This document shows, piece by piece, positions 1 through 12,621 of a stretch of DNA of 64,000 nucleotides. The number at the start of each line of letters is the position of its first letter. The stretch's first letter is position 1. Source of the stretch: Vitis vinifera (Eukaryota > Streptophyta > Magnoliopsida > Vitales > Vitaceae); NCBI RefSeq assembly GCF_030704535.1, contig NC_081822.1, positions 320,001 through 384,000 on the forward strand. The letters are read 5' to 3'. A program made the position numbers and the translations under genes. The notes below the pieces were generated by a model. That model was not told the origin of the DNA. It saw nothing but the letters and a program-made list of their open reading frames with translations, and searched no databases.

Positions 1-371
1 CGGGACTTGTTATTGCGGCGATGCCCAGCCTTTTTGGAGTGATTTTGGAGGGCAATGCTGGCCTTGACGGCCAAGGCGGCCATCTCGGAGGCAGTGAGGC
101 GGTACTGAAGCTTGGTGGCGGAGAGTAGGAAGTAGATCTGACCAGGCAGAAGTTCATCGTCGGCATTCATGGCTGGGATGTAGTCGTCGTAGTACAAGCT
201 GTCGGAGTTGCAGACAAAGCAGGAAGAAGAAGACGACTCAAAGTGAAGAACTTGGGAGACGGTAACGGGAGCGGAATATTCACGTAGCTCTCCATGAAGT
301 GAAATGAGTTTAGCAGTAGCGGTGGAGGTAGAATTAGAATAAGATCCAACAGAAGATACACATCCACCCAT
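1..371 (-). CDS. PADRE (DUF4228) family protein, N-terminal part, runs off the left edge
   Basis: The frame opens at ATG 369-371 and reads leftwards without a stop to base 1, giving about 123 residues. It begins MGGCVSSVGSYSNS. Gly-2 followed by Cys-4 is a classic plant N-myristoylation/palmitoylation start, so the protein is probably membrane-attached. After a Ser/Thr-rich stretch comes a region of the type K-L-I-S-L-H-G-E-L-R-E-Y, then a Ser run with FVCNSDSLYYDDYIP, then LLPGQIYFLL and a Leu/Ala-rich segment. That order is the PADRE domain (formerly DUF4228), a plant family whose members often respond to pathogen and abiotic stress; the biochemical role is unknown. The C-terminal half is outside the window. 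Open frames further upstream to about 640 are probably 5' leader. Family assignment is confident; stress response is family knowledge only. Confidence 0.85.
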   Translation of the reverse strand, partial: MGGCVSSVGSYSNSTSTATAKLISLHGELREYSAPVTVSQVLHFESSSSSCFVCNSDSLYYDDYIPAMNADDELLPGQIYFLLSATKLQYRLTASEMAALAVKASIALQNHSKKAGHRRNNKS

Positions 372-720
372 GTCCGTGTGTCCGTTCGTGAATGAAGAGA
401 AATCTGAAATGAAATTGGAGTTGGGATTGATATTTGGGGGTGGTGGGGGAGTGAATGGTTAATTTAAGGGAGAGGAAATTGGAAGTGAGGAAGAAAAAGC
501 CTGGGGGGTGGTGGGAAATGAGAAGAGTTTGGGGGCTTTGGAGTGACGTAAGAGAGGTCGTCACTGGGGAATTCCGTTGAGACAAATCAGTTTGAAACAG
601 GGAGTCAGTAGTCGGGAGCAGAAGGCTGGAGCTGACTCCCAAGCCAACAAGACTTGGTTTGGTTTTATTATGGAATTAATGCGACGATGACGCGTGTGCT
701 GATTTCAGATTTCTACGGTG
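372..720 (-). promoter_or_regulatory. Probable 5' leader and proximal promoter of the PADRE gene
   Basis: Pyrimidine-rich on the minus strand, which is typical of a plant 5' leader. Reading frames here do not continue into the PADRE frame. No TATA box or transcription start could be fixed with confidence. Confidence 0.4.
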
Positions 721-3700
721 CTACCTCTCCCCCAAGGAAGCTTGCTTGCACCGCAAGCAATCCCCTCCCCCGTGGGCCCTAGCCTGTAACCCATGTACCG
801 TGACCGTACCCTCTCGCCCCGGGGACCCACTTTGTATGGTTTCTTTTTTCTTAAAAATAATTGGCTTTATTTGCTGAGCCTGAGCCGCCCACCCCCAAGG
901 CCCCACATGGACAGGGTCTAATAAATAAAATTTCATTTGAAAACTCTTAAAAAATAGTTTTTTTCTAGTTTATTCTTTACACAGATGGTATACCGTATAC
1001 ATAAAATATTTTCAATTATTTATTTTTTTAAAATACTTCAATTTACTCTAAAAAATAATTTATTTTTATAATAGATTTTAAAAAATCCATGTAAAAAAGA
1101 GAGTATAAAATACATTTTTTTTTATGTTAAAATTTGATTTTTGTTCTAAATGATATAGAACCGTTTTCAAGAATAAAATAATTAATATAATATAGTTTTT
1201 ATTCTAAAAGAGATTAACATTTTGAACATTGTCACATCCTTTATTTTCTTTAATTTTATTGAATTCATGCACACATTTAAAAAATATCCCTATATATTTC
1301 CAATTTATTAAGCCTATATGCTAGAGATAAAAAAAATCAAAACTACAACATTCTTCAAGTAACTTAAGATGAATCTAGATGACAGTGGACACAATTTTAG
1401 GCGCTTGTGACTCCCCGATGACTTTGACCAATGTCCTAGGAATAGCATCTTTTTCCATTGGATTGCACAGGACTAGGAAGCTTTGGTTTAAAATATGAAT
1501 ATAAGGAATAGAAAAATATAAAATGTAACTTGTCTCATGTGTAATATTTTTTGTATAGTATAATGAAAAGATATTCTCTTATTGATAGATGTTAGTACGA
1601 TTGGTTGAATCATATTAAAATCTTGTATATTATTATATCAATTATTTTTATCTTTATATTTTTAAATTAATATTATTTATATTAAAACTTCTATTAATAC
1701 AATAAATTAGAAAGTTATGCATTTTTTTACTTATTTAACCTTTGTAAATAAGAGTTTAAAAGCTTATAGAATAACATATAAAATGGTTTACCCATTTTAA
1801 ATATGTTTTTTATTTTGCTTTATTCTTCTTTCATTTTTTATTCTTTATTTTTTAACCTTTTTTATTTTTTTTGTGAAAATCAAAATTTAAGCTATATTTG
1901 AAAGATTTGAGAGAAAATGAGAGAAAAAAATAAAAATATAATTTAATTTAATTCAGACTTACATATGAATATTTAAAATTTTGAAAATATGTAAATTTTA
2001 AACATATTTGATTTTTTTTTACTATTTTTAGTATTAAAGTTAATAAAAAATATTTTTTAATATATATTTTTTCTTTTTCAATATTTTCCTCCAACCAAGC
2101 ATTAGCATTAACATGTTATGATTGGAGGGGAAAAAAGTAAAAGAAAAAACTGTGACACCATGTTCCTTATTCCAAGAAAAGCATAAATCTAATGATCAAA
2201 GGGTTGACTGAGAAGGTGGTAGGACTACCCCAGATAAAGCATCATTAGTACTCCATCCATGATTCCATGCAAGCAAGAGTCCACAAAACGAAAGCCCAAA
2301 TGTGGCGACCGTGTATAATGATGGCCCAGGGCCCATATTGAGGGTCTTAATGGTCCAAACATCCACGTAAGAGAATTGAGGCTGAAAAAGAGGAGAAATC
2401 AAGAGTCGCCAAGCACTCAATTCCTTAACGGGGTCCAACCACTGCAACAATGAGAGGAGCTATATATATATATATATGCATGTCTTTCGTGCATAGATGG
2501 GGAGAAGTGACATTATTATCAAGTCATAATATAGTAGTTGGGACTTGGGAGAAGTAGCAAGCGGGATATTGGTTAGGAACTTTTCACTTTTCTCAAATCA
2601 CAGCTTAATAGTTAGAAGTTAGAAAATAGAACCCATGTCCCAACTCATCTTCTTGGTTGTGCCCATCAAATGGGCTCAAATCATATCTCAGTTGCCCAGC
2701 TTTTCATCTTCATACTTTGATGGGAAAGCATGATTGATAGATATTCCCTAGGATTTTATAATGTGAAAGGTGCTCCCTCTCCAATATTGGTGGGTACAGT
2801 TAGTCGGAGAATCTGAGTGGTAAGGGATATAGAACTGAAGTTTACACAAGGCGTTGGTCTTTTTTTTTTTAATCAGTAGGGCAAAGGGTCCCTTACACGT
2901 TGGGCACACTGGTTCTTCAAGCCAATCATTGGAAAGGCAGATCTCAAGATGATGAATTGATGATAGGCTAACAAATAATTTTATATTGTATCATCATTTT
3001 GACTATAAGGCCTTCCTCACACACTAGTGTTGGAAATAAATATTATCCTACATTAAGATTCAGAATCCATCTTTTTTATTCCTCTGCAAAGTCCACAATG
3101 ACCTCTCATATTCCATGGTTTGTATTAGAATGATAAGAAAAGGGGAGGGGAAACTCTAGAAGATGGAAGAGTACAAAGTAACGGGTCCAATTGAGGTGGT
3201 ACACAGACAAGTGTCTTAAAAGGGCCGAATTAATGGGATGAATTCAAGTTTGAAATTAAAATAGCTTCCCAACAACCTCTCATTCATGCCAGCTTCCTGC
3301 AGCAATCTCAGAAGGTTCAATCGCATTTAAATTTAACTTTAAATTATAAATAGAATTAAAAAAAATGATGAGATGCAAGACTAGTCTTAATTTCTAGGCA
3401 TGCTAGTATACATATTGGCCATGGTTTGGTTATAGTAGAAACACAAGGTGAAAATAAAACAAAATAAATGTGTTGTTTCATCATGTTCATGTTAGGGCTT
3501 AAAGGGAGGAGGACAATGCCATATTGATATTTGCACACCCCACGCCATGAATGGAGATTCGTGTATGTTTCGCCTGAGCATCAACACCATGGCACGTGAT
3601 GCATCCACCCCCCGTCTCATCATGCTTCTTACTCTACTCCACATTATTATTATTGATGATAATCAGGAAGGGAAGAAAAAGCAAAAGGGGGGCTTTGATG

Positions 3701-5700
3701 TAAATTAATACAAAGTTATTGAGTGACGACATGTGTGGTGTGATGGAAACCCAAAGCCACGCCACAAGCGCCCTTCCTTATCAGCTACTCTCCACCATTA
3801 GTTTATTCAGATGAATTATTAAGCATAAAATAACACACTTTGAAAGCAAAATAGAAAGCAGGAATAAAGGCCCACCCCCATTATCCACAGTCCCACTCTC
3901 TCACGCTACATGTCTCTCTCCTCTCCATCACTCTTCTCTCTTATCTCTCTCATCTCTATCCAGGAGAGGTGAGAGGAGATGGGAGCATGATGTTCCAACA
4001 CCAAGATAGATTTATTGGGGCTGAATGCTGAGCAGTCCCTCGTATGTATTCCTCATCGATCCTCACTTCTTTTCAACAAACAGAAGCCATGACATCACCC
4101 CACAACAAAAGAAAGAAACAGACAAAGCAGCCCTCTCCAAGGTGCTGATTTTTATTGTGAGAAAGGTCAGACGATGATGATGATGTTAAAAGGGGTTAGA
4201 GCCGCAACAGCAACAACCACCCTAGTCTTTGCTCCAATAATTCACTTATAATAATAATAATTTATATATAAGTTTTATGAAAGAGCAGCAAAAAGAAGGG
4301 AGGGAGACGAACGCAGCCTTTCAGATTCCTCACGGCTCTCATATCCACTTGGTGCCTTTGGCCTTGTGGAGTGTGGGGAGATAGAGACGGCTGGGAGCAT
4401 CTGGAGAGAAATCTGAGATAGAGAGAGATGCAGGTCGCTATCCTTGTGGGGCTTGTGGGGTTACGTGTCCCCTAAGCTTCCACATGATTTGAACTAACCT
4501 TGTGACTTATATACAAGATTATTGTAAAAGAAAATTACAAAGACATCCTCCTTGTAAATCCAATCTCTCCTCGGACCACAACTCTCGAGTGTTCCTGTAC
4601 TTGGTGCCCATTGCCCAATGGGGGACCAATTGGAAAAACCTTGAGTCAAGTAAAACTACCAACTCCTCCATTTACATGAATGTCACCCCTCCGCGTAACC
4701 TCAAAGCTATATTGTCTGACCGAATTCAAGGAATCATCAGGAGGAGCATTCACTATCAGACTTTTGCTACCATCTCTATACCATTTATGAGGGGGAGTTG
4801 GTTGGGGGAGGCCACCCCAATTTGACCACAACATACCTTTTCTTTCCCAAGTACACAATATCAATACAAATTTATATATGCGCCAATTCAATCAAACAAT
4901 TGTATCCTACTCATACCAACAAATAAAAATTCTAGAATTCTACCCAACACCATTCTGGGACCAATTCCTCCTTTCCATTTATAGGGGGCTTAAAAATCTT
5001 TCTAGAAATTTAACTACACCATGTATTGAGTGTTGGGCCCGTAGCACATACTTCATGTTAAAAGCTTTTAACAGGATCAACTCGTATTCTTAGCAAAATC
5101 ATGATGAAAACACGACAAAAGATTGCAGGATTTATGTTAACAGCATCCGCGCTAAACTCCAGATTTCCTCGTTCATGTTCACTGCTAAATCATGACAACG
5201 ATACGACAAATTGATCGCAGGATATAACCATAAACATTCTTTTGCGAACCGAGCACCCAAGATTAGGGGGTTGGACATGCCAGATCATCCATGTCAATGG
5301 AGCTGTAATATAATGTCAAAACCCTTTGGAGACCTACAAACAGTTAGTACTGAATTACCTTTTTGGTAGGGGCTTTAAAAGGTTGGTTCCACTAAAAGTT
5401 TGGCTCCAAAAGACCCCCCATCTGATGTGTGGCTTAATTAGCATATGCAACAGAAATAAAGCCGGAATGAGAGACCCCGGAGTTGAGAAAATGCACAAAA
5501 CAAGAGAATATAACAACTTCAAAAACACTAGCTGTATGATTAAAAGCATGTTTTCTGTACATAAGCCATAACGCCACTCCATTATTGCAAATTTTCCCAA
5601 CAAAGAAAGACCCATACATGTATGTTATGATATGTACATAGATACACTGTCAATATATCCTAAAAGATGTAATCTAGAAAGTAAAAACCCCAAACAACAT
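721..5700. other. Intergenic, no supported gene
   Basis: A GC-richer patch at 721-910 is followed by long AT-rich DNA. A (TA)n run lies near 2460-2477. The segment 1880-2105 looks vaguely like a decayed MITE but I could not pair its ends. Pyrimidine-rich DNA at 3890-3965 and mixed-composition DNA at 4500-5300 contain only short open frames without family resemblance. The last few hundred bases may hold the 3' UTR of the PLATZ gene. Confidence 0.6.
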
Positions 5701-5861
5701 TTATTCTAAAGAGAGAGACACAATTTCCATAATCTAGAGCTAATTAGAACACACTACTTCCCTATTATTTACACAAGAAACTAGGACCACCTATTCCTTG
5801 ATCACATTTTACTTCCACTTTTTGTTGTGTTTGCTTTTATTTGTTTATTTATTCATTTACT

Positions 5862-5867
5862 CATATA

Positions 5868-5898
<31 letters not shown>
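5862..5898. repeat. (AT)n microsatellite followed by a T run
   Basis: About eleven AT units run directly into a stretch of fifteen T. It lies just downstream of the PLATZ coding end, in its probable 3' UTR or flank. Confidence 0.85.
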
Positions 5899-6014
5899 CA
5901 GGAGAGTTTTTTTTTCTTTTCCATTTACTAAACCTAAAGGACTTTACAGGATTTCAAGCACCATTTATCTATTTGTGTTATCCAGTTGAAAGCAGACTGT
6001 TGTATCTTAAACAC

Positions 6015-7302
6015 TCAAAATGGGGCTCGATGAGGAATACCCTTTCTTCTCCTGGCATTGCTGTGGTTGAAAATGGGAGGAGTTGCTGGAGAAATGTTGT
6101 TGATGGTCTCGTCTCCGGAGCTAGACGCAGTGGACTTGTCAGCAGCAACAGTAGCATCATGGTGCCCATCCAGGGAAATGGTTGGCCCATCTATCATCAG
6201 CCGACTGAAAAGATGCGTCCTCTGAAACTTCCTGGGTGTGGATGATTCATCTGATTCGGACCCATGGAAGGTTTCACGACCATGTTTCAGTTTCAGCCAG
6301 AATGTGAGGTCCGGATCGCCCCGCTTCATGGCTCCAAGCTATCAATGACAAAGGGTACTTTGGTCAACTGATTTGTCTTTACAAGGCGTTCACACCAAAG
6401 AAGTAAACGTGAGAGTGAGAGAGAGAGAGAGAGACAGAGCAAAGGGAGCAAGAAATCCAAAAATACAAAACAAGTCTCCTGGGCAACTTCAATTTACCCA
6501 AAAAGAAGACTTGATAGGGCAACAAATATAATGGAGAAATTGGCATTTCATAAACGGAAGCAATGACACCCCTGGGAAAAATGAAATTAACAGAGCAGAC
6601 CCAGAAACCGTATGTTGAAAACCATCAACCAAAATTCAATGAATGAAAGAAGTTGGAAAACTGAAATCAGAGGAGCTGGTGAAGTAATGATAATCAAACA
6701 ACAGAGGAAACGAAATTACACATAGAAAGAAAGGAAAAAAAACGAAGGGAGGGAGGGAGGGAGGGAGGGAGGGAGAGAGAGAGAGACAAACCTTGCAGCC
6801 CAAAGAACAGAACCTGAAAGAGTCAAGGAGGCTTCTGCAACAAATCTCACAGGTGTTGGTGACACCCTTTCCAGGCCTGGGCTGTGGGCGCTCATTCAGA
6901 AATACAATCTTCGCACTGTTGATAACGTAGGTTTGAACGCAAGATATGTCGATGTACTTCTGAATTTCATTAACCCTCACCACGTTGTGGTACGAGGATC
7001 GTCTTATCTGCAACAACCACCACCACCACCCACTCCATCAAATTCTCAAGGGAACCCACCCCCACCCCTCATTCTCTGAAACAATCAACAACATTGAAAA
7101 ATGTGAATGCTAAACCCACCTGAACAACGCAGTGATCCTTGTGATGGATCAAACAGTAGGAACAGAGGGCATCTCCCATACAATCCAAACAAAACATATT
7201 GCATTCGCTCTTATTAGAATCTCCATGAATACCGCAGGGAACGAAGTAGCTAGCTCTCAGCATTGGCTTCAACCACGGCGGACCCAGATGATCGTTCCCC
7301 AT
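6015..7302 (-). CDS. PLATZ transcription factor, three coding exons
   Basis: Coding exons 7120-7302, 6792-7007 and 6015-6338 join in phase with GT-AG introns and give 240 residues, normal for the family. The start [15 protein letters not shown] leads into the plant AT-rich sequence and zinc-binding domain. The first Cys/His cluster is [19 protein letters not shown], CxxC and HHKDHC in exon 1. Exon 2 begins [20 protein letters not shown] and carries [40 protein letters not shown]. Exon 3 supplies the usual [13 protein letters not shown] linker and a Ser-rich tail with a basic end. PLATZ proteins bind A/T-rich DNA in a zinc-dependent way and usually repress transcription in the nucleus. A CAG at 7321-7323 in front of the ATG suggests that an extra non-coding 5' exon is spliced on, with a possible donor near 7556. 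Exons are well supported; the target genes are unknown. Confidence 0.92.
6744..6784. repeat. (GGGA)n-(GA)n purine microsatellite in PLATZ intron 2
   Basis: About seven GGGA units grade into GA units, immediately downstream (minus strand) of the exon 2 donor site at 6790-6791. On the transcript it is a long pyrimidine tract next to the 5' splice site. A second GA run lies at about 6415-6433. Confidence 0.85.
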
Positions 7303-7679
7303 TCGCCCAATCGAACTCACCTGTGACACCAAGCACAACTCTCACCTTAGGTAATAAACCACCCACAAACAATCAAACCGCAAACAACTAAAACGCCATG
7401 GCTTCCATCCTCCATCTGATTACCATCACTTTTTTGTGGTGAGGAATCTCCCGCTGCTGATTATCGATAGCCAGTCTGTTCAGCTCTGGAAGCACAGCAG
7501 AAGAAGAAAGGACAAACCCACATTAACCAGAGAGGAACAAACCCAAAAAAACCAACCTGAAAAGGAGAAAGAATGAATCAAATAAAATACCCAGAAAGCT
7601 TCAAGAGGTGAGAGGGTGAGTGAAGTCGGTCCACAGATTTGATTGAAGAAAAGAGGAGTTAAAAGAGAGGAAGAAAGAA

Positions 7680-7687
7680 ATTTATAA
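7680..7687 (-). promoter_or_regulatory. Candidate TATA box of the PLATZ gene
   Basis: The minus strand reads TTATAAAT, about 380 bp upstream of the ATG, in front of a purine/pyrimidine-rich leader region. Spacing fits a long 5' leader containing an intron. Assigned by motif only. Confidence 0.4.
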
Positions 7688-7699
7688 GGCGGTCACCAA

Positions 7700-10600
7700 A
7701 AATAAAATAAAAAACCAAATAAATATTTAAGGAAAGAAACGTGCCCTCTCTAGTCTCTACTCATATTATTTATTTATTATAACAGCCCATTTTCTGGACG
7801 GATATCTATCATCTATGCTGACAGCAATGACCAGATTCTCCCTTGTCAGCCCTCCGATCATATTCATCCCCATCAACTCCCACTCTCCTCCATTCTCAGC
7901 CCTCTGATCAAAGCCCGGACCCACCTCCTCCATTTTTCTCTTTTTTCTTCTTTATTCTTTTTCCTTCTCAGGCCTCAGCAAACAAACACCCATTCCACTT
8001 CACTCCCTCCTCTTTCACATTATTTTTAGATTTAATTAAATTTCTATATCCCGTGTGTAGTTTACTAGTTTTGCACCATAATTGATTTCATTATTCATTA
8101 ACATGTCATTTTAAGTCACTCATGCCATTATATTTTATTAATATTTATTATTTCACTGCATTTTACATGCTCCTGGGATTAGATAACGTACATGTTGATG
8201 TAGGTGACATCAATTTCCAGCTGTATTTAATTAATTAAAATGTAATATAAATATTATTGAATGTAAATTAAATTTGAAAACTCATGAATATATATATAAA
8301 CTTGATTCCACTGAATTCCGTGTTAAATGGAAAATCCCCACTGGTTGCTTTAATGAATGGATTAGGTTAATTGTGGGAATTAATATTATAGATAATAATG
8401 AGTAAAAAAATAAAATTGAAAAAGAAATAATATAAATTATGGGTTAATTGTGATTTGTGAGAGCAGCGTAATAATAATATTAATATTAAAAGAATAAAAA
8501 GATAGCTATAAATGGATTGGATTAGTGCATGTACAAGTTTTCTATACCTGTAATCATATTCAAAATGCATTTAATAATTATATTTTGGTTTTTCTTATAT
8601 GATAGACATTAAAAAATAAAAAATACGAGTAAAGGAAATAAAAAATGATAAAAATCAGACAAAAAAATCCCCATCCTCGAAATCATGGCTTTGCTAAAAT
8701 AATACACTATATTCACAAGATTTGATATGTAAAGTACCCTCCCTCTTTTTGTTTGAGACATAAGGAGAGGAGGCCGAGAGGAGGCCAAGGGGAGGAGTGA
8801 GATTAAGATGGTTTTTGCATGATTCTTGGGAAAGAGTAGAGGCAAAGTGACATGTGGAAGATAGGATAAGGACGTGTCATGCATTACATACACTACACTA
8901 TCATACAAACGCTGCGGCGGCTTTTGGAGGTCTCGGCGGTGGGTGGGTCGGTCAGTCCAGTGCCTCGATGGAGTTATAGGGGATGATGATCTCTAATCTG
9001 GGTGGGGAATTTGGCTAAAGGGATTAAACATGGTGGTGGCGTCAGCTATTATAATATCAGTTTGGTGCTCTGTTTAAAGTATTCCAAAGTTGGAAAAATC
9101 TAGTAATACTTATCCACTTCTCTAATAAAGCTCATATATTAAAAAAAAAAAAACAAAAGGGACAATTCTTCCAACCCAAAATCATATCATTGCTCCACTA
9201 ACTAAAGCGAGAACCTTGTATTAAGTCCCTCTCAAAGGCTGTTTCGAATTTTTGGAAAAGTTAATCATGCTGAGGGGAAACCCAAAGCCACTGCCTCACC
9301 AGTCTAGCTTTTCTTGAGATTTCCCAAACACCCTCCTAAAGCCTAAAACCCTAAAGGCCTAAAAGTGAAGATGCTCTTTTGCTGCCTTCTGCCTTCCAAA
9401 TTGTATGATTGTATCAAGGATAGGCATGGGCCCATTCACAGGCGGGACAGAAGCACATAGGCCCATCGTTCATGGGCCTTGGACCTGCCTAAGAAGCCGA
9501 TATTGGGCACTTGGAATATGCCAATCACTTCAGGCACATACCACCATAAGAAGATGGGGAGCAAATCAGATCAAATTTTCAAGGCCCCTAGGGAATTCAA
9601 TTGGATCGGCAGCCCGCCTTTTATGGGCCGGCCTGCAAACTCAAGGTGTTTCCTCTGGTGAACATGATGTACACCCTCTCTCTCTCTCTCAGCAGCTATG
9701 AGGGAAAAACTCAAATCAATAAATACCCCCCAAAAAAGAAGTCGATAAATCTTATGCTTGGTTAAAATTCATTCAAGGATTAAATATATGTAAGTTTATA
9801 AATAATTAAATATTGTAAGACATGACTTAGATCCTGGTCTTAGAGCTTGTTTGAGAGTCATTTTAATAGGGTTAGAAATGTTTTCCTTCCAAAAAAGCAA
9901 AAAAGGGAAAAAAGTGCCACAACTAAATGTATTTTTATTATAACCACTTGGAGAGGGGCCCTTAATGCCGGTAATTGCCAACTGAAATTGTTGATATATG
10001 ACAAATATGACAATAATTATTAATCATAAAGTCATGCATAAAAAAAACTTATGACCATTATTCATGTGCATCATTATGGTAACCCATGAACCATTTGCCT
10101 GACTTCATTGAACCTAAATAGTAAAATAAGGGTATAATTTTGATACATGATTAGGGGAATGCAGGCTACAGCTAAGTATCCTAAATCAGGACAAAGGCAC
10201 CAAATAATGGCTGGAGTTGGTCATATTGGATTATTCAATTTAAACTACGAGATACATTCGGTGACGGCCTGTTCCCCGGTCGTCCACCACATTGGCACTT
10301 TCAAATCACTTTCTCCTCTCCCCAAGTTTCAATTAGATAAAAAAAAAAAATGCAATTCCCATACCGGAATTATAATGAACAAGTTGAAAATAGTGACGGA
10401 TTTTTTTTTTTTTTATACAAAATGAAACATTTTTTTTATAAGAAAATACAAAGGAATACAACAAATAAAATAAAGCACTCTCACCTTTACAGATAAATCA
10501 AAGTTGGTTTTTGGACCCTTTTTCTCAATCTCTTCCTCTCCCCTCCCCCTCCCCTCCCCTTGGCCCTTCCCCACTCTTTTTGTGGTTTGAGTAGGCTGTG

Positions 10601-10839
10601 CATGAGTGAAAGTGGCGTGGGCCAGAGGATGGCAGCGGTGGCAGAGGGAAGGAGTAACCTTTTAGCAACAAGACACAAAGCCGCTAGTCAACTACCAATG
10701 CCCAGTGTTCACCTCCTCTGCCTGGATGCCCATGTCGGTGAGGCTGCGGTGGTCTCACGGCCTTAATTTATATTTATAATTTTCTTCTTTAGAGGAAAAT
10801 AAAAAAATAATAAAAAAGGGAAAAAATTCAAGAGATTTA
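7700..10839. other. Intergenic, no supported gene
   Basis: AT-rich with short open frames that show no family resemblance. 9340-9650 has a telo-box-like AAACCCTAA and several TGGGCC/GGCCCA elements, but no coding region follows. Homopolymer A and T runs occur near 9140, 10340 and 10400. A C/T-rich block lies at 10530-10575. Confidence 0.6.
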
Positions 10840-12621
10840 CTATTGAAACACATGTATGGATCCGATGGTATTGCGCTCGAATTGTTTGATGGTGTTGGCC
10901 AGCTTCGTCATGTTGTCGTCATAAACGTAAGGGAGCTTATCGAACCAGGTGACATTGTTCTTGGCGGAGATAGGGAGGAATTCACGGCAAGGCTCACCCT
11001 GTACTGATATGGAATTGTGGTAGTGATAGTATCGGATCTTGGTTTCGGTCTTGTGTAGTGTCTTCCCAATTACATTCTCAGACATGTGTACTCCCGTGGA
11101 GTATGCGTTCTTCGCCTGTATTGCGTACTTTCTATCTCGCCGGATTCTGGTTCGTGAATCTCTGAACAGCAGCTTCTCGAATCCCCATTCCCTGTTTTAA
11201 TTACCAAAAACATTATCACCACTACCACCCAATGAGGGAAAAAGAAGAAGTTTATGAACGGGAAATGTTGGGACCGTATGGGTTTCCAGAAAGGAAAGGA
11301 AAGTGAAAGAACTGGATGCCCCAAATGCAAGGAATGAAATTCAGTAAGCTAGAGATCTAAAGAATATTCCAGTGCCAAAAGGGTGCAGAAATCGAGATCC
11401 ATCCTCAATTATGGGTTGGGAATGAAAAGGGAAGGAAGCATTGTGAGGAATTTCATACCTTGAATAGTTGCGGGAGGAGTCGTTCAAGCAAAGCACACTG
11501 GACATTGGATTCTGCTCAATGGTGAACTGGGTATAATCGGAGAATTCCTCCATAACGGACTCCAGAGTCCTGCCGTCAGGCAAGTATATATACTCATCCA
11601 CGTCGAAGTAGAATGTCCAGTTGGCAGCGTGTCGGTAACGATGGAGACAGTCGTTCACCACCAAAAATTGGTTGTAGTAATAGCCGTCGAACTCCGCCTG
11701 GCCTCTGATATCTTGAATCGTAGCCCACCCAGCTCGCACCCAGGGCTCCAGCGCTGCCCTCACCGCCGGCGACACCCCACCCGCATCGTGAAACACAAAA
11801 TGTGATTTGGGTCCGAAGAACCACGCATGATACGCCATCCACTCCCGTATCCTCGCCGCGCTCAGGCTTCCGTACAAAGATGACCCGCAGTACAGATACT
11901 CATATTGATACGGCGGGCGGTAATTGGACTCATTGTAGGACCCTGGTTGTTCCTCCAAGACCGTGAACTTCTCGAATTTCCTCGGCGACTCGCCATAGTA
12001 GGCACGGAGGACAAGCTTCCCACCAGCGTTGTCCTCGTTTGGGTTTTCAGCGAATGTGCAGTTCACCACAACCACCGTGTACACCCGACCGTAGCCCCAA
12101 TCGGGAAGCATTTTGTAGGCTTTGGCCCTCAAGGAAGCTGAACCATTGCTAGAGATCCACTCGCATTTGTACCAAGGACGGCCGTAGACGTGAAGAGGCT
12201 TGGAAGCCAGACCCACAACAGCGAATGTCCGAGGACCGCCGCGGTAAGCTCCCATTAACACGAAGAGAGAGGCCGCGTTGCCGTAGGCGTAGAAGAGGCG
12301 CTTGTTAGGGTCTGCGTTGGAGCTGGCCTTTGGAGTGGAGACCTTTTTTTCAGAGACGGAGGAGGATGAGGGCGGTGTATACGGGAGGATGGATGCATTA
12401 CCGGTGGCGATGGTGGTGGAGGTGGCGGTGGCGGCGGCGGCGGTGGCGGAACAGCGGCTGGTGGTGGAGATGAGGTTTTCGTAGTAGGGCTGGAGATTCC
12501 AGATGACCATGACAAGGGTGAGGGCCAGTAATGTGGCAACCAGGGGCTTAGTTTCGAAACATAGGAATAATTTGCCGACGGAGTTGCCGGGGACGGTAGC
12601 CGGTGAGGCGTCTTTCCTCAT
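10840..12621 (-). CDS. GALS1: GT92 family beta-1,4-galactan synthase (GALS-like), two exons
   Basis: Exons 11459-12621 and 10840-11191 join as Arg-388 split across an AG|GT...AG intron, giving 504 residues; plant GALS proteins are close to this size. Residues 27-45 (PLVATLLALTLVMVIWNL) form one N-terminal membrane anchor, as expected of a Golgi type II glycosyltransferase. A low-complexity Ala/Thr/Ser stem follows. The GT92 (DUF23) domain then runs to the end, with EYLYCGSSLYG, VFHDAGG and FDVDEYIYLP; Asp-340/Asp-342 of the last are the DxD-type metal/UDP-sugar site. Exon 2 holds the conserved REWGFEKLLFRDS and MSENVIGKTLHKTETKIRYY blocks. The enzyme is expected to add beta-1,4-galactose to galactan side chains of pectic rhamnogalacturonan I. 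No lesion is seen. Which GALS paralog it is (1, 2 or 3) cannot be settled by eye. Confidence 0.92.

Noticed and set aside
334-642. 102-residue frame upstream of the PADRE gene
   Set aside because: Different frame from the PADRE protein, low-complexity Ser/Leu/Pro, overlaps the real coding start; more likely a 5' leader.
1880-2105. Possible decayed MITE
   Set aside because: Ends match too weakly, and AT-rich DNA gives chance similarity.
4502-5093. Open frames of 107 and 71 residues
   Set aside because: No conserved motif, no splice partners, and codon content like random spacer.
9841-9900. Possible MITE end (GCTTGTTTGAGAGTC)
   Set aside because: No inverted partner found within a reasonable distance.
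11594-12539. Frames of 60-94 residues, including a Pro-rich one, within the GALS gene
   Set aside because: Shadows of the GT92 coding frame created by GC-rich repeats.
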